Of a DNA stretch of 64,000 nucleotides, positions 29,986 to 37,791 are shown piece after piece. Both the position numbers and the translations under genes were made by a program. This DNA comes from Azoarcus olearius (GTDB lineage: Bacteria > Pseudomonadota > Gammaproteobacteria > Burkholderiales > Rhodocyclaceae): NCBI RefSeq assembly GCF_001682385.1, contig NZ_CP016210.1, positions 4,278,001 through 4,342,000 of the forward strand. The letters run 5' to 3'. The notes under the pieces were generated by a model. That model did not search any database. It saw only the letters and a program-made list of their open reading frames with translations, and was not told where the DNA came from. Position 1 is the first letter of the stretch. Each line of letters starts with the position of its first letter.

Positions 29986-30384
29986 GTAACGTGGTTTATG
30001 GATACATGGATGGACGGATTATAGGATTTTCTGTCCGGCTATTCTGACGGCGCGTCACCCACTTGCTCCCTTGCTTCAAAGGGGTGAGGCGGGGGTTCCG
30101 GCAAGCACTGCTTGCCCGCCTGCGGAGCGGGGAGAAGCGGAGGCTTCTAGAAGGGGCTTGTTCCTCCCCCTTCAAGGGGGAGGTTAGGAGGGGGATGGGG
30201 TTCTGCTTCGCGCCGCTTACCCCATCCCCACCCCAGCCCTCCCCTTGAAGGGGAGGGAGCAAACCACTCCGGCCCGGAAGCCTCAGCTTCGCGCCATCAT
30301 TCAACAGGCGGTCGGCATTGCCGCCGAAACTCCTGCCCCCAGAAGAGAAGCGCGCAAGGACCGCCACCCACAGGAGACATCCCC
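29986..30384. promoter_or_regulatory. LysR / dehydrogenase divergent intergenic region
   Basis: This 399 bp gap holds the promoters of the two divergent genes and a GC-rich palindromic repeat (30163-30265). An AT-rich stretch near 29985-30050 lies just upstream of the regulator gene. AGGAGACA at 30371-30378 is the ribosome site of the dehydrogenase gene. I could not identify a LysR T-N11-A box with confidence. Confidence 0.45.
30163..30265. repeat. Palindromic intergenic repeat, copy A
   Basis: A dimeric imperfect inverted repeat. The left arm CCTCCCCCTTCAAGGGGGAG plus GTTAGGAGGGGGATGGGG is mirrored by the right arm CCCCATCCCCACCCCAGCCC plus TCCCCTTGAAGGGGAGGGAG, with about 20 bp between. 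Copy B at 39909-40016 has nearly identical arms but a different centre. A degenerate third arm (TTGCTCCCTTGCTTCAAAGG) lies upstream at 30063-30082. It is typical of dispersed REP/BIME-like elements and has no coding capacity. Confidence 0.8.
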
Positions 30385-31464
30385 ATGACCACCCCCCACC
30401 GCATCGCAGTCATCGCCGGCGACGGCATCGGCCAGGAAGTGATGCCGGAAGGCCTGCGCGCCGTGCAGGCCGCCGCCGCGAAATTCGACATCGCGCTGGA
30501 ATTCACCCACTTCGACTGGGCCCACTGCGACTACTACCTGCAGCACGGCAAGATGATGCCGGACGACTGGTTCGAGCAATTGAAGGGCTTCGACGCGATC
30601 CTGTTCGGTGCGGTCGGCTGGCCGGACCAGGTGCCGGACCACATCTCGCTGTGGGGTTCGCTGCTCAAGTTCCGCCGCGACTTCGACCAGTATGTGAACC
30701 TGCGCCCGGTGCGGCTGATGCCCGGGGTGCCCTGCCCGCTGGCCAACAAGAAGGTGGGCGACATCGACTTCTACGTGGTGCGCGAGAACACCGAGGGCGA
30801 GTACTCCTCGGTGGGCGGCAAGATGTACGAGGGCACCGAGCGCGAGACCGTGCTGCAGGAATCCATCTTCACCCGCAAGGGCGTGGACCGCATCCTCAAG
30901 TACGCCTTTGAACTGGCGCAGAAGCGGCCGAAGAAGCACCTCACCTCCGCCACCAAGTCCAACGGCATCGCCATCAGCATGCCCTACTGGGACGGCCGGG
31001 TTAAGGAGATGGGCAAGGCCTACCCCGAGGTGAAGTGGGACCAGTACCACATCGACATCCTCACCGCGCGCTTCGTCCTCAGCCCGGAACGCTTCGACGT
31101 GGTGGTGGCCTCCAACCTGTTCGGCGACATCCTCTCCGACCTCGGTCCGGCCTGCGCTGGCACCATCGGCATCGCGCCCTCGGCCAACCTCAATCCGGAC
31201 CGGACCTTCCCCTCGCTGTTCGAGCCGGTGCATGGCTCGGCGCCGGACATCTACGGCCGCAACATCGCCAACCCGGTGGCCATGATCTGGTCGGGTGCGA
31301 TGATGCTGGACTTCCTCGGCAATGGCGACGCGCGCTACACCGCCGCCCACGACGCCATCGTCAAGGCCATCGAAACCGTGCTGGTGGAAGGCCCGCGCAC
31401 CCCGGACATGGGCGGCACGGCGAAAACCACCGAAGTCGGCAAGGCGGTGGCCGCGGCGATCTGA
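30385..31464 (+). CDS. dmlA: D-malate / tartrate dehydrogenase (decarboxylating)
   Basis: 359-residue member of the isocitrate/isopropylmalate dehydrogenase family. Tartrate-dehydrogenase-type markers are VRENTEGEYSSVGGKMYEG near residue 132, SATKSNGIAISMPYWDGR near 190 and FEPVHGSAPDIYG near 280. Such enzymes oxidise D-malate or tartrate with NAD+ and Mn2+, often with decarboxylation to pyruvate. The divergent LysR gene supports a DmlA-like role. Which of D-malate, L-tartrate or a 3-alkylmalate is preferred cannot be decided from sequence. Confidence 0.88.
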   Translation: MTTPHRIAVIAGDGIGQEVMPEGLRAVQAAAAKFDIALEFTHFDWAHCDYYLQHGKMMPDDWFEQLKGFDAILFGAVGWPDQVPDHISLWGSLLKFRRDFDQYVNLRPVRLMPGVPCPLANKKVGDIDFYVVRENTEGEYSSVGGKMYEGTERETVLQESIFTRKGVDRILKYAFELAQKRPKKHLTSATKSNGIAISMPYWDGRVKEMGKAYPEVKWDQYHIDILTARFVLSPERFDVVVASNLFGDILSDLGPACAGTIGIAPSANLNPDRTFPSLFEPVHGSAPDIYGRNIANPVAMIWSGAMMLDFLGNGDARYTAAHDAIVKAIETVLVEGPRTPDMGGTAKTTEVGKAVAAAI

Positions 31465-31545
31465 AGCGGCGGAGCCGGGGGCGTCCGCCGCAGCGGCGGG
31501 CGATGCGTGCCGCGCCGACGCTTCGAGCGCAATCGCCGCCCGATG

Positions 31546-31764
31546 CTACGCGCGCGGTCGGCGCAGCGGCGCCAGCAGCGCCGACAGGCCGTTGTGGTCG
31601 ATCTCGTGCATCAGCGCCAGCAGGCGGCCGAGTTCGCCACGCGGAAAACCCTCGCGCGCGAACCAGTTGAGGTAGTGCCCCGGCAGGTCGGCCAGCAGCC
31701 GGCCCTTGTACTTGCCGTAGGGCATCTCCATGCGCACCAGCTTTTCGAGGTCGTCAGGGTTCAT
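31546..31764 (-). CDS. DUF3820 family small protein
   Basis: 72 residues, single small domain. The MPYGKYKGRLLADLPGHYL motif near residue 14 followed by WFAREGFPRGELG is the signature of the DUF3820 family, labelled in some databases as putative quorum-sensing-regulated virulence factors although function is unknown. No signal peptide or membrane segment. It sits between the dehydrogenase (convergent) and marC (same strand, 78 bp upstream). Confidence 0.75.
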   Translation of the reverse strand: MNPDDLEKLVRMEMPYGKYKGRLLADLPGHYLNWFAREGFPRGELGRLLALMHEIDHNGLSALLAPLRRPRA

Positions 31765-31842
31765 GGCAGCCAGCAGCCAGCGGGGCGCAACACCCGGCGG
31801 TACAGCGCCAGCCCTCCGCCGGCGTGGAGCGCGTGGCGGCGC

Positions 31843-32460
31843 TCATGACACCGCGACCAGGGTGCGCACGCCGACCGCGATGAACTCCACCGCCAACGCC
31901 GCCAGCAGCAGGCCCATCACGCGGGTCATGATGTTGATGCCGGTCTGGCCGGCGAGCCGGCTGATCGGCCCGGCGAGGTTCAGCGTCAGCCACACGATGG
32001 CGCCGATCACCGCGCCGATCGCCAGCAAAGCCAGCACCTCCCACCACTGATGCGCGCGTTCGGCATAGATGATGACGGTGCTCACCGTGCCCGGGCCGGC
32101 CAGCATCGGGATGGTCAGCGGCACCACCGCGATGCTGTTGCGCTCGGCCGCCTCGTCGGCTTCCTCCGGCGTGCTGCGCGCGCCGCCCAGCTCGGCGTTG
32201 AACATCTTCAGCGCGATGCCGAACAGCAGGATGCCGCCGCCCACCTGCAGCGAGGCGATCGAGATGCCGAGGATGCGCAGCAGGATCTCGCCGAACAACG
32301 CCGCCACCGCGATCACCACCGCGGTGGCGATGGACGCGGTCTTCACGGTGCGCTTCACCTGCCCCGGGCTCTGGCTGGCGGTGAGGCTGAGAAAGAGCGG
32401 AATCGCCCCGGCCGGGTTGATCAGCGCGAGCAGGGTGACGAAGGCCTTCAGGGTTTCCAT
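31843..32460 (-). CDS. MarC family integral membrane protein
   Basis: 205 residues, almost entirely hydrophobic, with about six transmembrane helices. It starts METLKAFVTLLALINPAGAI and contains the conserved PLTIPMLAGPGTVSTVI segment near residue 107, both typical of MarC/YchE/YhgN proteins. The family was once thought to export antibiotics, but function is unsettled. Start ATG 32460 was chosen because it begins at the first helix; the frame upstream to 32583 has no hydrophobic character. Confidence 0.85.
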   Translation of the reverse strand: METLKAFVTLLALINPAGAIPLFLSLTASQSPGQVKRTVKTASIATAVVIAVAALFGEILLRILGISIASLQVGGGILLFGIALKMFNAELGGARSTPEEADEAAERNSIAVVPLTIPMLAGPGTVSTVIIYAERAHQWWEVLALLAIGAVIGAIVWLTLNLAGPISRLAGQTGINIMTRVMGLLLAALAVEFIAVGVRTLVAVS

Positions 32461-32548
32461 GCGGAGGGTTCCGGGCGGCAGGGCTGCCGGCCCTCCGGCG
32501 CACCTGGGCTGGCGAGCATAGCGCATCGGGCTTGGCGGCCGCAGCCCG

Positions 32549-32575
32549 CTTATGCGCCGGGATGTGGCGCATAAG
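32549..32575. promoter_or_regulatory. Inverted repeat in the marC / helicase divergent region
   Basis: A perfect 10 bp inverted repeat (CTTATGCGCC/GGCGCATAAG) with a 7-nt spacer lies in the 193 bp between divergent genes. Further GGCGCA copies follow at 32577-32582 and GGCGCATA near 32620. The arrangement suggests a repressor operator. A transcript hairpin is the alternative, but there is no U-tract. Confidence 0.5.
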
Positions 32576-32653
32576 TGGCGCACAAATTGCGGATTGCGCT
32601 ACTTTGCCGTAGAACTGCGGCGCATATCCCGATAGCCGCAGTGCAACATTCCC

Positions 32654-34315
32654 ATGGCCCGCATCCACCCCGAAGGCTGGCGACAACTGCAGGCGAGCGG
32701 CGCGCAGCAGCGCGAACTCGCCACGCTGGCACGTCTGGCCGAAGGACTGCCCGACGACTACGCGGTCTATCACGGCCTGCACTGGACGCGCGCCGAAGGC
32801 GGCCGCACGGTGTTCGGCGAGATCGGCTTCGCGGTGCTCGGCCCCGGCGGGCGGGTGCTGCTGATCGAGCAGCATTCCGGCTTTCTCGACGAGACCCCGA
32901 CCGGCCTGCTGCGGCCGGGCAAGCGCCGCAACCGCGAGGTGGCGGTGGCGCTGGCGCACGATGCCGAAGCCCTGCGCGCCCGCCTGCGGCCGCTGCTCGA
33001 AGGCGCCGACGCGCAGCTCGACACCCTGTTCTACTGCCCCGACTACAGCGTGCGCCAGCCGGGCACCGCCGGCCTCGACCCGGCGCGCATCGTGGACGCC
33101 GGCCGCCGCGACCAGTTGGTCGACATCGTGCGCGCGCTCGCCGGCCCTGCCAACGAAGTGCCGGCGCCGCCCGCGCAGCTGGCAGCGCTGCACCGCTTCT
33201 TCGCCGACTTGCTGGAACTGGTGCCCGACGTGCAGGCGCTGGCGGGTCAGGCGGACGACCTCACCACCCGGCTGTCGGGCGGGCTGGCGGAATGGGCGCG
33301 GCGGATCACGGTGACGCCGCACCGGCTGCGCATCACCGCCACCGCCGGCAGCGGCAAGACCCAGCTCGCGCTCGCCGCCTTCGTCGATGCGCTCGAGGCC
33401 GGGCGGCGGCCGCTCTATGTCTGCTACAACCGGCCGCTGGCCGACCATATCGCCCGCATCGTGCCGCCGGGCGGCGAGGTCGCCACCTACCACCAGCTGT
33501 GCGACCGCAGCCTGCGCGCCGCCGGCCGGCCGCCGGATTTCTCCGCGCCCGACCGCTTCCGCCGCATGGAGGCCGACTTCGCCGCGCTGGTCGCCGAAGG
33601 CCGCGGCCCCGCGGCGGGCTTCGACGAGCTGATCGTGGACGAGGGCCAGGATTTCTTCGAAGCCTGGCGCGACACCCTACTCGCGCTGCTCAAGCCCGAG
33701 GGCCGCGCGTGGTGGCTGGAAGACCCGCTGCAGAACCTCTACGGGCGCGAGCCGGTGGCGCTGCCGGGCTGGGTGGGGCTGACCGCCGACACCAACTACC
33801 GCACCCCCGCCGACGTGCTGGCGCTGCTCAACGCGCGCCTGCCGCTGCCGGCCCCGGTGCGCGCCGGCAGCCCGCTGGCCGACAGCGAGCCGGAACTGTT
33901 CGCCTGGGACGAGGCGACCGGCGAGGCCGGCCTGCTCGACGCCACCAAGCGCGCGATCACCCGCGCCGTCGGCCTCGGTTTCCGCCGCGACATGATCGTG
34001 CTGCTGACCTTCCGCGGCCGCGAGCATTCGCGCCTCGCCCCGCTCACCCACCTCGGCCCGCACCGGCTGCGCGCCTTCCACGGCCGCTACGACCTGTTCG
34101 GCGAGGCCGAGTACAGCGACGGCGAACTGCTGCTCGATTCGGTCTATCGCTTCAAGGGCCAGGCCGCGCCCTGCGTGATCTTCACCGAGATCGACTTCGA
34201 CACCCTCGACGAACTGACGATGCGCAAGCTCTTCGTCGGCGCGACGCGGGCGACGATGAAGCTGATCCTGGTGACGTCGAACCGCGCGGCGGCCCTGCTC
34301 GGCCCGCCAGCCTGA
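32654..34315 (+). CDS. UvrD-type helicase with degenerate NERD-like N-terminal domain
   Basis: 553 residues. The C-terminal two-thirds is a superfamily 1 helicase core: Walker A TATAGSGKTQLAL near residue 229, LIVDEGQDFFEAW (a DExQD-type motif II) near 325, and a C-terminal VYRFKGQAAPCVIFTEID with LFVGATRA. The N-terminal ~150 residues resemble the NERD nuclease domain that often precedes such helicases, but the expected catalytic D and ExK appear as GEIGF (55-59) and LLIEQHSG (69-76), so nuclease activity is doubtful. Role in DNA repair, plasmid/phage restriction or RNA metabolism is unknown. It stands alone. Confidence 0.75.
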   Translation: MARIHPEGWRQLQASGAQQRELATLARLAEGLPDDYAVYHGLHWTRAEGGRTVFGEIGFAVLGPGGRVLLIEQHSGFLDETPTGLLRPGKRRNREVAVALAHDAEALRARLRPLLEGADAQLDTLFYCPDYSVRQPGTAGLDPARIVDAGRRDQLVDIVRALAGPANEVPAPPAQLAALHRFFADLLELVPDVQALAGQADDLTTRLSGGLAEWARRITVTPHRLRITATAGSGKTQLALAAFVDALEAGRRPLYVCYNRPLADHIARIVPPGGEVATYHQLCDRSLRAAGRPPDFSAPDRFRRMEADFAALVAEGRGPAAGFDELIVDEGQDFFEAWRDTLLALLKPEGRAWWLEDPLQNLYGREPVALPGWVGLTADTNYRTPADVLALLNARLPLPAPVRAGSPLADSEPELFAWDEATGEAGLLDATKRAITRAVGLGFRRDMIVLLTFRGREHSRLAPLTHLGPHRLRAFHGRYDLFGEAEYSDGELLLDSVYRFKGQAAPCVIFTEIDFDTLDELTMRKLFVGATRATMKLILVTSNRAAALLGPPA

Positions 34316-34321
34316 ACGCTG

Positions 34322-34705
34322 TCACGGCTGCTGCCGCCCCAGATGCATCAGGTAGGCGACCAGCTCCCAGATCTGCTCGGCGCTGAAAGCCTCGCCCCAC
34401 GGCGGCATCACCTCGGCGCCTTCGCGGCCCTTGCTGATGGTTTCGAACACCTGCGCCGGCACCAGGTCTTCGCGGCCCTTGAAGTCCGGCGCGCGGCCGC
34501 CGACGCCCTCGAAGCCGTGGCAATAGCCGGCGCAGGTCTTGTTGAAGCGCTTGCCGCCGGCGGTGATGCGGGCTTCGTCGGCAAGGTCGAAGGGCGCGGC
34601 GGCCAGCGTGCCCGCGGCGCCGGCCGGCTTGGGCGGCGGCGCCACCGCATGGCAGAGGCCGGCGGCGAACAGCAGGATGGTCGGCAGGATGTGTGCGATC
34701 TGCAT
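34322..34705 (-). CDS. Small exported cytochrome c with CX3CH heme motif
   Basis: 127 residues with a signal peptide (about 1-20). The heme-attachment motif reads CAGYCH (residues 58-63), with three residues between the cysteines instead of two. A Met axial ligand is likely at residue 100 (AEVMPPWG). The fold otherwise resembles the small cytochromes c that accept electrons from PQQ alcohol dehydrogenases. It follows the PQQ dehydrogenase gene on the same strand by 59 bp, so it is probably that enzyme's electron acceptor. The motif is read directly from the DNA and is not a frame artefact, as both flanks are well conserved. Confidence 0.82.
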   Translation of the reverse strand: MQIAHILPTILLFAAGLCHAVAPPPKPAGAAGTLAAAPFDLADEARITAGGKRFNKTCAGYCHGFEGVGGRAPDFKGREDLVPAQVFETISKGREGAEVMPPWGEAFSAEQIWELVAYLMHLGRQQP

Positions 34706-34764
34706 GATGAAACTCCAGTGCGGGGCCGCCGCGCCGCCCCCACGCGGCGCGGCGGCGACTAAGG

Positions 34765-36435
34765 TCAGTCGACGGTGAAGGCGATCAGCGCCGCGCCGCC
34801 GGGCAGGTCCTTGATCTCGGGGAAGGCGCCGGCGAGGAAGCCCGGCGCGTGCGAACCCAGCCCGGTCGGCACCACGATGTACTGGCGCCCGCCGGCGGCG
34901 TAGCTCACCGGCCCGCCGCGCAGGCCGGAACCGGCGTTGAAGCGCCACAGCTCCTTGCCGTCGTCGGCGTCGTAGGCGTAGATGTGGCCGTGCAGGTCGC
35001 CGGTGAACACCAGCCCGCCGGCGGTGGTCAGCACGCTGGACAGCGGCGGCATGTCGTAGCGCAGGCTCCACTTCACCTTGCCGGTGAGCGGGTCACGCGC
35101 ATCGAGCCGGCCGTGCGGCTTGTCGGCCGGCGGCGGCACCAGCTTGATCTCCTCGATGCCGAGCGACAGCGCGGACATCGCCACCAGGTTGGACGGATCG
35201 TCCTTGCCGGCCACCACCTCGTTGCACACCTCCATCGCATGCGAGTACCACAGCCCGGTCTGCGGGTTGTAGGCGCCGTGGTTCCAGCTGCGCGCGCCGA
35301 GCAGGTTGGGGCAGAACAGCTTGCGCTTGCCCGCTTCCGGGTAGATCGGGTCGATCAGCTTGCCGCTCTTGGGGTCGATGCCCTTGACCCAGTTCACGTT
35401 CTGCGCGAACTGCCAGACGTTGTGCAGGCTGCCGTCGTCCTTGTCCATGACGAAGACGAAGCCGCCCTTGTTGAGGTGCACGATGACGTCCTTGCCATCC
35501 TTCTTCACCATCAGCGCCTCGTAGGCGGAATCGAAATCCCACGAGTCGTGCGGCACTTCCTGGCGCGCCCACTTCAGCTTGCCGCTCTTGGGATCGAGCG
35601 CGAGCAGGCTGGCGGTGTACTTGTTGTCGCCCTTGCGCTCGGCGTTGTAGTAGTCGGGCGCGGCGTTGGAGGTACCGATGTAGATGGTGTCGCTGCGCGG
35701 ATCGTAGGTGCCCGGCATCCACGCGCTGCCGCCGCCGGCCTTGCGGCTGTCGCCCGGCCAGCTTGCCGGGTCGTCCTTGAGGACGTCGAAGGTCCACACC
35801 GGCTTGCCGCTGTCGGCATCCACCGCGTAGATCTTGCCCATGATCGGCTGGTCGCCGCCGGTGGTGCCGCCGAACAGCACGTTGCCGGCGAGCTGCGGCG
35901 GCGCCGAGAACAGGGCGCCGTACTGCGTCTTGAGGTCGGACAGCTGGGTGGACCACAGCTCCTTGCCGGTCTTCTGGTCGAGCGCGACGAAGCGGCCGTC
36001 GAGCGTGCCGAGGTAGACCTTGCCGCGGCCGACGGTGACGCCGCGGCTGGCGGCGGCGTAGAAGCTCTGCTTGGCGAGCGGGCTGAGCTTGGGCTCGTAG
36101 TGCCACAGCGTGGCGCCGGTGGCTGCATCCACCGCCCACACGTTGTTGTTGGCCGAGACGTAGTACAGCACGCCGTCGATCACGATCGGCGTGGCCTGCA
36201 GGCCGTGGGTGATGTTGCCCGGCTGATGCACCCAGGCCACCTTCAGGCGCTTGACGTTGTCCTTGTTGATGGCGCTGAGCGGGCTGAAGCGCCAAGCGTT
36301 GTAGCTGCGGTGGTACTGCGGCCAGTTATCCGGGTCCTCGTAGCCGGGGCCGCTCTGGGCCTGGGCGGGCACGGCGTGCAGCAGCGCGGCGGCGAGCGTG
36401 GCCAGCAGCGCGCTGGCGGTCGACATCTTGTTCAT
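34765..36435 (-). CDS. PQQ-dependent alcohol dehydrogenase, lanthanide-type active site
   Basis: 556-residue periplasmic quinoprotein with a signal peptide (1-26) and an eight-bladed propeller (WxG-like repeats such as GATLWHYEP and GKELWST). Catalytic Asp300 lies in HDSWDFD (296-302), where Asp302 matches the extra Asp of lanthanide-dependent XoxF/PedH enzymes. Asn257 (GTSN) fits the metal site; the usual metal Glu seems to be Asp195. The vicinal Cys pair of methanol and ethanol dehydrogenases is replaced by AAASRG (127-132). It oxidises an alcohol or diol, passing electrons to the adjacent cytochrome c. No heme domain is fused. Substrate unproven. Confidence 0.85.
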   Translation of the reverse strand: MNKMSTASALLATLAAALLHAVPAQAQSGPGYEDPDNWPQYHRSYNAWRFSPLSAINKDNVKRLKVAWVHQPGNITHGLQATPIVIDGVLYYVSANNNVWAVDAATGATLWHYEPKLSPLAKQSFYAAASRGVTVGRGKVYLGTLDGRFVALDQKTGKELWSTQLSDLKTQYGALFSAPPQLAGNVLFGGTTGGDQPIMGKIYAVDADSGKPVWTFDVLKDDPASWPGDSRKAGGGSAWMPGTYDPRSDTIYIGTSNAAPDYYNAERKGDNKYTASLLALDPKSGKLKWARQEVPHDSWDFDSAYEALMVKKDGKDVIVHLNKGGFVFVMDKDDGSLHNVWQFAQNVNWVKGIDPKSGKLIDPIYPEAGKRKLFCPNLLGARSWNHGAYNPQTGLWYSHAMEVCNEVVAGKDDPSNLVAMSALSLGIEEIKLVPPPADKPHGRLDARDPLTGKVKWSLRYDMPPLSSVLTTAGGLVFTGDLHGHIYAYDADDGKELWRFNAGSGLRGGPVSYAAGGRQYIVVPTGLGSHAPGFLAGAFPEIKDLPGGAALIAFTVD

Positions 36436-36470
36436 GGTGTTTTCCTGATGACGGTTCGGGAGGGCGCGGC

Positions 36471-37358
36471 TCACCACGCGTAGGCGTACTTCAGGTTGAA
36501 GCTGTCGGTGGCACCGTGGGATTCGCCGCTGATGCCGCGCGAGTAGCGCACGGTGAGCGACTGGTTGCCGAAGTAGCTGAACATGACGCCCAGCCCGGCG
36601 GTGGTCTCGCGGCTGGCGGCCACCTTCACGCCGGTGGCGTGGTTGGTCCACGAACCCTGGCGTTCGTAGTCGAGCGCGATGAAGGGCTCGATGCTGTCGT
36701 TGAGCTTGTAGCCCAGGCGCTGGTTGGTGTGGAACAGCGTCGCCGGGCGCGAGTCGGCCGCGTTCGATTCGCCGAAGAACACGAAGCCGGCGTCCGCGGT
36801 GTAGCTGAAGCGCTCGAACTGGATGTCCCAGAACAGGCTGGAGAGGTTCTTCCACACGTCGCCGCCACCCACGTCCTTGTTGCCCACCGGAATCTGGAAG
36901 AAGGACTGGAAGCCGAGGGTGGAATTGGGCGTCGGCTTGTACCAGATCGCCGGGCCGGTGAGCGGGTCGCCGAGGCCGCTGTTGGAGCTGTTGGTGGCGT
37001 CGTTGCGGATGCCGACCTCGGGCAGGATCACCTCGTAGGCAAGGCCGATGTCCGGCCGCGACTCGGGCGACCAGAAGCGCACGTACTTCGACAGGCCGAC
37101 GATGGTCTGCGTCTTGGCCGCCGCGCTGCGGCGGTCGCCGCTGCCGTCCCAGGCCTTGCGGCCGTCCTGGAAGGTGGCGTACTGCACGAACACGTTGAAG
37201 GGCTTGAAGCCGACCGGCAGGTCGTACTCGTGCGGGCCGATCACGTCGAGCGTGACCTGGGCCAGTGCCGGCTGCGCCAGCGCCAGCCCGGCACACAGCG
37301 CCGCGAGCGGAAGGATGCGCGGTGCGGCACCGCGCGGACGACGGATGTTGTTGTGCAT
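36471..37358 (-). CDS. Outer-membrane protein, phenol-degradation MetA-like family
   Basis: 295 residues with a signal peptide (cleavage near LAQ-VT, residue 34) and alternating beta-strand pattern ending in an aromatic residue (YAYAW), as in outer-membrane barrels. The overall look (VGFKPFNVFVQYA, GLGDPLTGPAIWY, FFQIPVGNK) matches the MetA/SphA-type porin-like family found beside degradation genes. It probably lets the alcohol substrate cross the outer membrane. Start ATG 37358 has AGGAGAC 6 bp upstream; the longer frame to 37481 runs through the sigma-54 promoter. First gene of the operon with the PQQ dehydrogenase, 35 bp upstream of it. Confidence 0.78.
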   Translation of the reverse strand: MHNNIRRPRGAAPRILPLAALCAGLALAQPALAQVTLDVIGPHEYDLPVGFKPFNVFVQYATFQDGRKAWDGSGDRRSAAAKTQTIVGLSKYVRFWSPESRPDIGLAYEVILPEVGIRNDATNSSNSGLGDPLTGPAIWYKPTPNSTLGFQSFFQIPVGNKDVGGGDVWKNLSSLFWDIQFERFSYTADAGFVFFGESNAADSRPATLFHTNQRLGYKLNDSIEPFIALDYERQGSWTNHATGVKVAASRETTAGLGVMFSYFGNQSLTVRYSRGISGESHGATDSFNLKYAYAW

Positions 37359-37454
37359 GGAGTGTCTCCTCTTATCCCTGCATGTGTTTGAGATCGAGGG
37401 GGCCGCGCGCCGGTCCGGTCGGAATCTGCCCGCGGCTCCTCGAGGCTGCTCCAT

Positions 37455-37470
37455 TGCACTTTCGGTGCCA
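37455..37470 (-). promoter_or_regulatory. Sigma-54 promoter of the PQQ dehydrogenase operon
   Basis: Read on the minus strand, TGGCACCGAAAGTGCA has GG at -24 (37469-37468) and GC at -12 (37457-37456) with exactly 10 bp between. It matches the consensus TGGCACG-N4-TTGCW except at two positions. Transcription would start near 37444, about 86 bp before the outer-membrane protein ATG. Confidence 0.75.
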
Positions 37471-37488
37471 TCGCAGGGCACCTTTCAA

Positions 37489-37501
37489 AATCAATGACTT
37501 A
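37489..37501 (+). promoter_or_regulatory. IHF binding site
   Basis: AATCAATGACTTA matches the IHF consensus WATCAA-N4-TTR at every specified position. It lies between the minus-strand -24/-12 promoter and the activator-site cluster, where DNA bending would bring a sigma-54 activator to the polymerase. Confidence 0.65.
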
Positions 37502-37513
37502 TGACTTTCGTCG

Positions 37514-37634
37514 TGTCGCAGCCGGCGCCCGGCTGTTGCGCGCCCCCTGCGACAGGTGTCGCTCGCGCTGCGACAGTCGCAGCGGCCGCTGCAACGCCTG
37601 ACGGCGCCGGCCTCCACTCCCGGCATCTGCGACA
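37514..37634. promoter_or_regulatory. Cluster of activator (AcoR-type) binding sites
   Basis: TGTCGCA at 37514-37520; TGCGACA-GG-TGTCGC at 37548-37562; a perfect 17-bp palindrome GCTGCGACAGTCGCAGC at 37567-37583; and TGCGACA at 37628-37634. The repeated core and its position upstream of two -24/-12 promoters mark enhancer-like sites, most likely for the sigma-54 activator encoded at 45021-46994. Confidence 0.7.
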
Positions 37635-37684
37635 AACCACTGTTCTGAAAGACGTTTTCTCTGGATCACGGCCTTGCACCGCAC

Positions 37685-37700
37685 TTGGCACCGCTCTTGC
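37685..37700 (+). promoter_or_regulatory. Sigma-54 promoter of the ketol-cleavage operon
   Basis: TTGGCACCGCTCTTGC has GG at 37687-37688 and GC at 37699-37700, 10 bp apart, close to the -24/-12 consensus. Transcription would start near 37712, about 80 bp before the E1-alpha ATG. Confidence 0.8.
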
Positions 37701-37791
37701 GATGTGGGTTGCGAGCACCGCCGCCGCGTAAGACCGGGCAACAGCCCTGGCAGGCGGCGGTGCCAGCCCACGAACGAGGAGGAATCCAGCG

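Larger units (their letters stand above)
37359..37791. promoter_or_regulatory. Shared control region of two divergent operons
   Basis: This 433 bp gap has no gene. In order it carries a minus-strand -24/-12 promoter (37455-37470), an IHF consensus (37489-37501), a cluster of TGCGACA/TGTCGCA sites (37514-37634), a weak IHF-like site (37664-37676) and a plus-strand -24/-12 promoter (37685-37700). The E1-alpha ribosome site GAGGAGG lies at 37776-37782. Confidence 0.75.
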
